A stretch of 20,425 nucleotides of DNA from contig JABFXB010000315.1 in NCBI GenBank assembly GCA_013361975.1, positions 1 to 20,425 on the forward strand, read 5' to 3'. Made by a program: the position numbers and the translations under genes. Position 1 is the stretch's first letter. Each line of letters opens with the position of its first letter. Positions 15,682-20,425 of this stretch are shown here, one piece after another. A model generated the notes under the pieces. It searched no databases. It was not told the origin of the DNA and saw only the letters and a list, made by a program, of their open reading frames with translations. The stretch comes from Dermatophilaceae bacterium (GTDB lineage: Bacteria; Actinomycetota; Actinomycetes; Actinomycetales; Dermatophilaceae).

Positions 15682-15696
15682 AAGCAAGCGCTTAGT
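15679..15696. promoter_or_regulatory. Palindrome 1, probable TetR operator
   Basis: ACTAAGC-AAGC-GCTTAGT is a perfect 7-bp inverted repeat with a 4-base spacer, 27 bases upstream of the tetR start and on top of the -10 and start site of the acyl-CoA dehydrogenase promoter. The size and position are typical of TetR operators. Confidence 0.7.
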
Positions 15697-15708
15697 TACC
15701 GATCGGTA
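15697..15708. promoter_or_regulatory. Palindrome 2, abutting the first
   Basis: TACCGATCGGTA is a perfect 12-bp palindrome that begins on the base after palindrome 1. Its sequence is unrelated to that of palindrome 1, so it could bind a different regulator or a second dimer. It lies within the transcribed leader of the dehydrogenase gene. Confidence 0.5.
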
Positions 15709-15739
15709 CCTGCGCGTCGCACCCGTGAGCACGCCCGAT

Positions 15740-15744
15740 GGAGG
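15740..15744 (+). promoter_or_regulatory. Ribosome binding site selecting the acyl-CoA dehydrogenase start
   Basis: GGAGG lies 5 nt before ATG 15750. The earlier in-frame ATG at 15738 overlaps this site and is therefore rejected as the start. Confidence 0.8.
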
Positions 15745-15749
15745 ACGCC

Positions 15750-16895
15750 ATGCCCCGCAACATCTACGACGAGGACCACGAGGCGATGCGCGCCTCCGCG
15801 CGCGAGTTCGTCGCCCGCACGCTCGCTCCCCGCGCCGAGGAGATGGTCGAGCTCAAGTCGATCCCGCGCGACATCTGGCTCGAGGCGGGCAAGCAGGGCT
15901 TCTTCGGCTTCGACATCCCCGAGGAGTTCGGCGGGGCCGGCGTCGACGACTACCGCTTCAACGCGATCGTCGCCGAGGAGATGTCGCGCTTCAACGCCGC
16001 GACGAGCTCGTGCTTCGGCATCCACTCCGACGTGTGCCCGCCCTACGTCGTCGACCTCGGCACCGAGGAGCAGAAGCAGCGCTGGCTGCCCGGCATGGCG
16101 AGCGGCGACCTGATCTGCGCCATCGCCATGACCGAGCCGTCGGGCGGCTCCGACCTCGCGGCCCTCAAGACGACCGCGGTGCGCGACGGCGACGGCTGGC
16201 TGCTCAACGGCTCGAAGACCTTCATCACCAACGGCTACCAGGCCGACCTCGTCATCGTCGCGGCCCGCACCGACCCGTCGAAGGGGGCCAAGGGCATCAC
16301 GCTCTTCATGGTCGAGCGCGGCATGGAGGGCTTCAACAACGGTCGCAAGCTCGACAAGGTCGGCATGGACGAGTCCGACACCGCTGAGCTCTTCTTCGAG
16401 AACGTGCGCGTTCCCGACGAGAACCGCCTCGGCGAGGAGGGCATGGGCTTCATCGCGATGATGCAGCGCCTGCCGCAGGAGCGCATCGGGGCGGCGGTCT
16501 CCAACGTCGCCCACGCGAAGAAGATCCTCGAGGAGACGATCCAGTACGCCAAGGACCGCAAGGCCTTCGGCCAGCCGATCGGCGCCTTCCAGCACAACAA
16601 GTTCCTCATGGCCGAGCTCGTCACGAAGATCGAGGTCGCCGAGGCCTACGTCGACGACTGCGTCGCCGCCCACGCCGACGGCAAGCTGTCGGCCGTCGAC
16701 GCCGCGAAGGCCAAGTGGTGGAGCTCGCAGGTGCAGAACGACGTGCTCGACCACTGCGTCCAGCTCCACGGTGGCTACGGCTTCATGAACGAGTACCGCG
16801 TCGCCCGCGCCTGGCGCGACGCCCGCGTCACGAAGATCTGGGCCGGCTCCAACGAGATCATGAAGGAGCTCATCGGCCGGGACCTCGGCTTCTGA
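15750..16895 (+). CDS. Acyl-CoA dehydrogenase, long-chain type active site
   Basis: A 381-residue flavoprotein of normal family length. It has the ACAD signatures AIAMTEPSGGSDL (124-135), the FAD/acyl-binding core WLLNGSKTFITNG (150-162), YAKDRKAFGQPIG (266-278) and the C-terminal QLHGGYGFMNEYRVAR with IWAGSNEIM (363-371). In medium- and short-chain enzymes the catalytic Glu sits in the Y-E-G-T segment near the end; here that position is Ala (W-A-G-S), and the Glu in LPQERIG (E244) takes the place used by long-chain and isovaleryl-CoA dehydrogenases. It should oxidise acyl-CoA to trans-2-enoyl-CoA with electrons going to ETF. The chain-length preference is inferred. It begins the operon with an SDR (one-base stop/start overlap TGATG) and is divergent from a TetR gene. 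Confidence 0.95.
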   Translation: MPRNIYDEDHEAMRASAREFVARTLAPRAEEMVELKSIPRDIWLEAGKQGFFGFDIPEEFGGAGVDDYRFNAIVAEEMSRFNAATSSCFGIHSDVCPPYVVDLGTEEQKQRWLPGMASGDLICAIAMTEPSGGSDLAALKTTAVRDGDGWLLNGSKTFITNGYQADLVIVAARTDPSKGAKGITLFMVERGMEGFNNGRKLDKVGMDESDTAELFFENVRVPDENRLGEEGMGFIAMMQRLPQERIGAAVSNVAHAKKILEETIQYAKDRKAFGQPIGAFQHNKFLMAELVTKIEVAEAYVDDCVAAHADGKLSAVDAAKAKWWSSQVQNDVLDHCVQLHGGYGFMNEYRVARAWRDARVTKIWAGSNEIMKELIGRDLGF

Positions 16896-17653
16896 TGGGG
16901 ATCCACTCCGGAGCGGTCGCGATCGTCACGGGCGCGAGCCGCGGCATCGGCCTCGGCATCGCCGAGCGGCTCGTCGCCGACGGCGCCAAGGTCGTCATCA
17001 CCGCGCGCAAGCCCGAGGCGCTCGCCGAGGCGGTCGAGCAGCTCGGCGGCCCCGACCACGCCCTCGGCGTCGCCGGCAACGCGGCCGACGAGGCGCACCA
17101 GGACGAGGTCGTCGCCGCGGCCCGCGAGACGTTCGGCGGCCTGCACCTGCTCGTCAACAACACCGGCATCAACCCCGCCTACGGCCCGATGCTCGACAGC
17201 GGTCTCGAGGTGGCCCGCAAGGTGCTCGACGTCAACGTCGTCGCCGCGTTCTCCTGGATCAGGAAGGCCGTGGCCGCGGGGCTCGGTGACGCCGAGCACC
17301 CGGGCGCGGTGGTCAACCTCGCGTCGGTCGCCGGCCAGGGAGCCAGCGGCGTCATCGGCTGGTACGGCGTGTCCAAGGCCGCGCTCATCCACCTCACGAC
17401 CGAGCTCGGCTACGAGCTGGGCCCCGACGTGCGCGTCAACGCGGTCGCTCCCGCCGTGGTCAAGACGAAGTTCGCCGAGGCGCTCTACGAGGGGCGCGAG
17501 GAGAAGGTCGTGCGGGCATACCCGATGAAACGACTCGGGGTGCCCGAGGACGTCGCCGGGGCCGTCAGCTTCCTGCTCAGCCGCGACGCGTCCTGGATCA
17601 CGGGCCAGACTCTGACCATCGACGGCGGTGTCACGCTGGGCGGCGGGCTCTAG
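16895..17653 (+). CDS. SDR-family oxidoreductase (classical type)
   Basis: A 252-residue Rossmann-fold protein. It has the cofactor motif TGASRGIG (12-19), NNTG (88-91, the usual NNAG with Thr), N114, the catalytic S144, Y157 and K161 (YGVSK), and the C-terminal WITGQTLTIDGG typical of FabG-like 3-oxoacyl reductases. T36-A37-R38 after the second strand (ITARK) favours NADP(H), since a basic residue binds the 2'-phosphate. The coupled acyl-CoA dehydrogenase suggests it acts on a hydroxyacyl or ketoacyl intermediate of acyl-chain degradation; that is inference. The ATG overlaps the previous stop by one base. The TAG stop lies in the loop of a hairpin that may serve as terminator. Confidence 0.93.
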   Translation: MGIHSGAVAIVTGASRGIGLGIAERLVADGAKVVITARKPEALAEAVEQLGGPDHALGVAGNAADEAHQDEVVAAARETFGGLHLLVNNTGINPAYGPMLDSGLEVARKVLDVNVVAAFSWIRKAVAAGLGDAEHPGAVVNLASVAGQGASGVIGWYGVSKAALIHLTTELGYELGPDVRVNAVAPAVVKTKFAEALYEGREEKVVRAYPMKRLGVPEDVAGAVSFLLSRDASWITGQTLTIDGGVTLGGGL

Positions 17654-17661
17654 CGAGCCCG
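17644..17661. terminator. Hairpin enclosing the SDR stop codon
   Basis: CGGGCTC (17644-17650) pairs with GAGCCCG (17655-17661) around loop TAGC, which includes the TAG stop of the SDR. The 7-bp GC-rich stem at the end of the operon could terminate transcription or affect termination of translation. Confidence 0.4.
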
Positions 17662-17702
17662 TTGGGCGGCAGCGGCACTCGTCCACCGTGTAGGCATCGG
17701 CC

Positions 17703-17724
17703 GCCAGGTCGTCGTCGACCTGGC
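17703..17724. terminator. Probable terminator after the SDR gene
   Basis: GCCAGGTCG (17703-17711) and CGACCTGGC (17716-17724) form a perfect 9-bp stem with loop TCGT. There is no U-tract. It lies 50 bases past the SDR stop. A further small hairpin, CCGCGA-ATA-TCGCGG, occurs at 17757-17771 just before the next promoter. The remaining part of this 242-base gap holds the siderophore promoter and iron box. Confidence 0.6.
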
Positions 17725-17781
17725 CCGTCGGGGGTCACCGGCCGATCCCGTGGCGACCGCGAATATCGCGGGCGAGACGAG

Positions 17782-17809
17782 TTGACAGGGGTTAGGGGAA
17801 CCTTACTAA
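17782..17809 (+). promoter_or_regulatory. Promoter of the siderophore transport operon
   Basis: TTGACA (17782-17787) is a perfect -35. TACTAA (17804-17809) follows after 16 bp as a -10. The -10 overlaps the left end of the iron box, so binding of the regulator would block RNA polymerase. Confidence 0.65.
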
Positions 17810-17825
17810 GGTGAGCCTTACCTAA
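17807..17825. promoter_or_regulatory. IdeR/DmdR1-type iron box
   Basis: The 19-mer, read on the minus strand as TTAGGTAAGGCTCACCTTA, matches the IdeR/DmdR1/DtxR consensus TTAGGTTAGGCTAACCTAA at 16 of 19 positions. These Fe2+-bound repressors shut off siderophore genes when iron is plentiful. Its place on the -10 of the operon fits repression. Confidence 0.85.
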
Positions 17826-17895
17826 GAGTCCTCCCGGGTCGTCCTGACGTCGGTGAGCCTTGTGGCCCGTTCCCCCACAGAGAGAACCACTCGCC

Positions 17896-18954
17896 GTGCC
17901 CCGCTTCAGAACCGCCCTCATCACCGCTGCCGCCGCGGCTCTCGTCCTCGCCGGCTGCACCACCGGGCCCACCGGTGGCAGTGCCGCACAGACTCCCGCG
18001 AACGCGGCGAACGCCGGCGCGGAAGCCGACCCGGCGGCATACCCCGTCACCCTCACTGACGTGTTCGGCAGTGCCACCATCACGAAGGAGCCGAGACGCG
18101 TCGTCACCCTCGGCTGGTCGGACGCCGACCACGTCGCGGCCCTCGGCGTCGCCCCGGTCGGCGCGCCGAAGGTCAGCTGGGGCGGCAACAAGAACCTCTC
18201 CACCGACTGGTTCGACAAGCAGCTCGCCGCCATCGGCGGAACGCAGCCGACCCGGTTCGACGACGCCGACGGCAACCCGGTCGAGGAGATCGCCAAGCTG
18301 CAGCCCGACCTCATCCTGGCGACGAACTCGGGCATCACCAAGGACGAGTACGCCAAGCTGAGCAAGCTCGCGCCCGTCGTCGCCTACCCGAAGGTCGCCT
18401 ACGGAACCCCGTGGCAGGACTCGCTCGAGACCATCGGCAAGGCCCTCGGCCGCACGAAGCAGGCCGCCGAGGTCGAGAAGAAGACCGTCGCCGCCCTCGA
18501 CGCCGCGAAGGCGAAGTACCCGCAGCTCGCCGGAAAGACCTTCATCTACGGCTACATCGCGCCGACCGACCTGTCGCAGATCGGCTTCTACACCCCGAGC
18601 GACCTGCGCCCGCAGATGCTCACCGAGCTCGGCATGAAGAACGCGCCGTTCGTCGAGGAGCGCGCCAAGGGCTCCAAGGAGTTCTACCTGACGGTGAGCT
18701 CCGAGCAGGCGACGAAGCTGCAGTCCGACGTCTTCCTCACCTACGTCACCGAGGACTCCGAGGTCCCGGCGATGAAGAAGGACCCGCTCATCGGCCGGGT
18801 GCCGGCCATCAGGTCGGGCGCCCTCGTCGCCACCAAGGACCAGAAGGTCGGTCTCACGATGAGCTCGCCCACCCCGCTGTCCATCCCGTACATGACGCAG
18901 CTCTTCGTCCCGCTCGTCGCGGCGGCCGCCGACAAGGCCGACGCCGCCCGATGA
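17896..18954 (+). CDS. Iron-siderophore ABC transporter substrate-binding lipoprotein
   Basis: A 352-residue protein. Starting at GTG 17896, it has a short basic end, a hydrophobic stretch and lipobox LAG-C21, so it should be lipidated and held outside the membrane. The mature part has the two-lobed periplasmic-binding fold of the FecB/FepB/FhuD family (PF01497): VTLTDVFGSATITKEPRRVVTLGWSDADHVAALG at the start, EEIAKLQPDLILATNSGITKDEYAKLSKLAPVV in the middle, and a long helix joining the lobes (TPWQDSLETIGKALGRTKQAAEVEKK). It should capture ferric siderophore; which one cannot be told. The longer TTG start at 17860 would put a polar extension before the signal peptide and is rejected. RBS is weak (AGAGAGAA about 11 nt away). 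It overlaps the next gene by ATGA. Confidence 0.93.
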   Translation: MPRFRTALITAAAAALVLAGCTTGPTGGSAAQTPANAANAGAEADPAAYPVTLTDVFGSATITKEPRRVVTLGWSDADHVAALGVAPVGAPKVSWGGNKNLSTDWFDKQLAAIGGTQPTRFDDADGNPVEEIAKLQPDLILATNSGITKDEYAKLSKLAPVVAYPKVAYGTPWQDSLETIGKALGRTKQAAEVEKKTVAALDAAKAKYPQLAGKTFIYGYIAPTDLSQIGFYTPSDLRPQMLTELGMKNAPFVEERAKGSKEFYLTVSSEQATKLQSDVFLTYVTEDSEVPAMKKDPLIGRVPAIRSGALVATKDQKVGLTMSSPTPLSIPYMTQLFVPLVAAAADKADAAR

Positions 18955-20000
18955 GCACCACACGGACCGCCGCCCGGACGGGTGTCACGGCTCCGGCCGC
19001 CACCCGCTCCGGCGGCGGGCCGGTGCTCGTCGCCGTGTTCGTGCTCTTCCTCCTGGTCGCCGTGCTCGCATCGATCACGTTGGGGTCCAAGCCGATTGCC
19101 TTGGGCGACGTAGTCCAGGTGCTCACCGGGAACGGCGACGCCGTCGCCGACCCGGGCATCATCGAGGCACGCGTGGCCCGCACGGCCGTCGGCGTCCTCG
19201 TCGGTGCGGCCCTGGCCGTCGCAGGTGCCGCGATGCAGGGCCTGACCCGCAACCCCCTCGCGGACCCCGGGCTGCTCGGTGTCAACGCCGGCGCTGCCCT
19301 TGCCGTCGTCGTCGCCATCGCCGTCTTCGGGGTGGGCTCACTCACGGGCTACGTGTGGTGGGCCATGGGCGGAGCCGGGCTCGCTGCCGTGCTCGTGCAC
19401 GCCCTCGCGGCACTGGCGGGCCGAGGCATGACACCGTTGCGCCTCACGCTCGCCGGTGCTGCGGTCACCGCCGGCCTCGCGAGCTGGTCGTCCGGCCTGC
19501 TCGTGTCGAGCAAGCAGTCCTTCGACTCCTTCCGCTTCTGGCAGGTCGGCACCATCGGGGGCCGCGGGATCGACCTCGTCGTCACCGTGCTCCCGTTCTT
19601 CGTCGTCGGCCTCGTCGTCGTGCTGCTCACGGTGCGGCAGCTGAACGCGCTGGCCCTCGGCGACGACCTCGCTCGCGGCCTCGGCGAGAACGTCCTCCTG
19701 GCACGCGCCGTCGTCGCCCTCGGGGTCGCGGTCCTCTGCGGCGCCTCGACCGCCCTCGCCGGACCGATCGGCTTCCTCGGGCTGGTCGTCCCGCACGTGG
19801 CGCGCTTCGTCGTCGGACCCGACCACCGTCGCATCATCCCCGTGTGCCTCGTCGCCGGGCCCGCGCTGCTGCTCCTCGCCGACACGGTCGGTCGCCTCGT
19901 CGCCCGGCCCAGCGAGGTGCAGGCCGGCATCATGACCGCCGTCGTCGGCGTGCCCTTCTTCGTCCTGCTCGTGCGTCGCGGACGGATGGCCAGCCTGTGA
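18951..20000 (+). CDS. FecCD-family iron-siderophore ABC transporter permease, first
   Basis: A 349-residue protein with a polar Thr/Ala-rich N-terminal tail of about 22 residues and about nine to ten transmembrane helices. FecCD/BtuC family (PF01032) marks are present: RVARTAVGVLVGAALAVAGAAMQGLTRNPLADPGLLGVNAGAA, followed by RFWQVGTIGGRG, LALGDDLARGLG and GPIGFLGLVVPHVARFVVGPDHRR near the end, the part that contacts the ATPase. It forms the membrane channel of a ferric siderophore importer. ATG 18951 overlaps the stop of the binding-protein gene (ATGA), and its own stop overlaps the next start (GTGA), so the operon is tightly coupled. Codon use is like that of its neighbours. Confidence 0.95.
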   Translation: MSTTRTAARTGVTAPAATRSGGGPVLVAVFVLFLLVAVLASITLGSKPIALGDVVQVLTGNGDAVADPGIIEARVARTAVGVLVGAALAVAGAAMQGLTRNPLADPGLLGVNAGAALAVVVAIAVFGVGSLTGYVWWAMGGAGLAAVLVHALAALAGRGMTPLRLTLAGAAVTAGLASWSSGLLVSSKQSFDSFRFWQVGTIGGRGIDLVVTVLPFFVVGLVVVLLTVRQLNALALGDDLARGLGENVLLARAVVALGVAVLCGASTALAGPIGFLGLVVPHVARFVVGPDHRRIIPVCLVAGPALLLLADTVGRLVARPSEVQAGIMTAVVGVPFFVLLVRRGRMASL

Positions 20001-20425
20001 CCGCCACAGCCGCCGCCCCGGCGCCTGCGGCATCCTCCGACGTCGACCGCGTGCGTCGCGCACGGCGCCGCCCGGCGCGGCGGGTGCAGGTCGTTCTCGC
20101 GGTGCTCACCGCCGCCGCGCTCGGGGCCGTGCTCGTGCGCGTGCTCCTCGGCGACTACGTCGTCGCCCTCGCCGACCTCGTCCCGATCCTGCGCGGCGAG
20201 ACGCTGCCCAACGCCCCCGGCGCCTCGTTCATCGTCTTGGAGGCCAAGCTCCCGCGCGCGGTGATCGGAGCTCTCGCGGGGCTCGCGTTCGGTGCGTCCG
20301 GCGCGATGTTCCAGACGAGTCTGCGCAACCCGCTGGCCAGCCCCGACATCGTCGGCATCAGCCTCGGCGCCTCCGCGGCGGCCGTCATCGCCCTGACCTT
20401 CCTCGACGCCCAGGGCATCTGGCTC
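19997..20425 (+). CDS. FecCD-family iron-siderophore ABC transporter permease, second (cut by the window end)
   Basis: Starts at GTG 19997 in a GTGA overlap with the previous stop and stays open to the last base: 143 residues seen. A basic N-terminus (VRRARRRPARR) is followed by a first helix VVLAVLTAAALGAVLVRVLLG, then the family hallmark KLPRAVIGALAGLAFGASGAMFQTSLRNPLASPDIVGISLGASAAAVIAL. This is the second, non-identical permease of the FecC/FecD-type heterodimer (compare FepD/FepG, FhuB halves). An ATPase gene would be expected next, outside the window. Confidence 0.93.
   Translation, partial: MTATAAAPAPAASSDVDRVRRARRRPARRVQVVLAVLTAAALGAVLVRVLLGDYVVALADLVPILRGETLPNAPGASFIVLEAKLPRAVIGALAGLAFGASGAMFQTSLRNPLASPDIVGISLGASAAAVIALTFLDAQGIWL

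Noticed and set aside
15738..15740. Earlier ATG for the acyl-CoA dehydrogenase
   Set aside because: It overlaps the GGAGG site that serves ATG 15750 and adds only four residues, MEDA.

Overview
The window is about 20 kb of high-GC DNA (I judge around 70% G+C) with G/C-ending codons, many GTG starts, an IdeR/DmdR-type iron box and EttA, Orn and MocR/YczE genes of the usual actinobacterial kind. It reads as chromosomal DNA of an actinomycete. Intrasporangiaceae (Janibacter, Phycicoccus, Knoellia and relatives) is my best family-level guess, not a demonstrated assignment. I see no transposase, integrase, phage gene or CRISPR array, so this looks like ordinary core and near-core genome.

Layout. 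(1) 1-2.7 kb: the 5' part of a LutA/YkgE-like cysteine-rich (Fe-S) oxidoreductase subunit on the minus strand, divergent from two plus-strand genes for secreted proteins (a right-handed beta-helix protein and a small two-cysteine protein) that end in a strong hairpin. (2) 2.7-5.0 kb: tRNA-His and oligoribonuclease on the minus strand, a divergent PrsW-type membrane protease with a 12-bp tandem repeat running through its stop codon, then tRNA-Arg(TCT). (3) 5.1-8.5 kb: two overlapping genes for dynamin-like/YfjP-like GTPases, the second with two membrane helices. (4) 8.7-11.1 kb: an SSB paralogue without the usual C-terminal tip, then the ABC-F translation factor EttA. (5) 11.2-14.5 kb: corA and a MocR regulator on the minus strand, with yczE divergent from mocR. 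(6) 14.5-17.7 kb: a TetR regulator and a 2H phosphoesterase/2'-5' RNA ligase-like protein on the minus strand, divergent from an acyl-CoA dehydrogenase and SDR operon, with two abutting palindromes in the control region. (7) 17.7 kb to the end: an iron-regulated siderophore ABC importer (lipoprotein, permease, and a second permease cut by the window edge).

How the genes work together. Two regulator/target pairs are readable: TetR beside the acyl-CoA dehydrogenase/SDR genes, and MocR beside yczE. The siderophore operon has a promoter whose -10 region is covered by an IdeR/DmdR1-like box. The GTPase pair is translationally coupled (ATGA overlap), which suggests a joint membrane-remodelling role.

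The most interesting items not explained by gene calling are: a heptamer (GGCATAC/GTATGCC) present nine times, which accounts for much of the rare TAT and GCA codon use I noticed; three genes with a TANNNT -10 element exactly 6 nt before the start codon (likely leaderless mRNAs); the stop-codon-spanning 12-bp repeat; the paired GTPases with altered G motifs; and the small secreted protein coupled to the beta-helix protein. I found no clearly new defence or mobile system.
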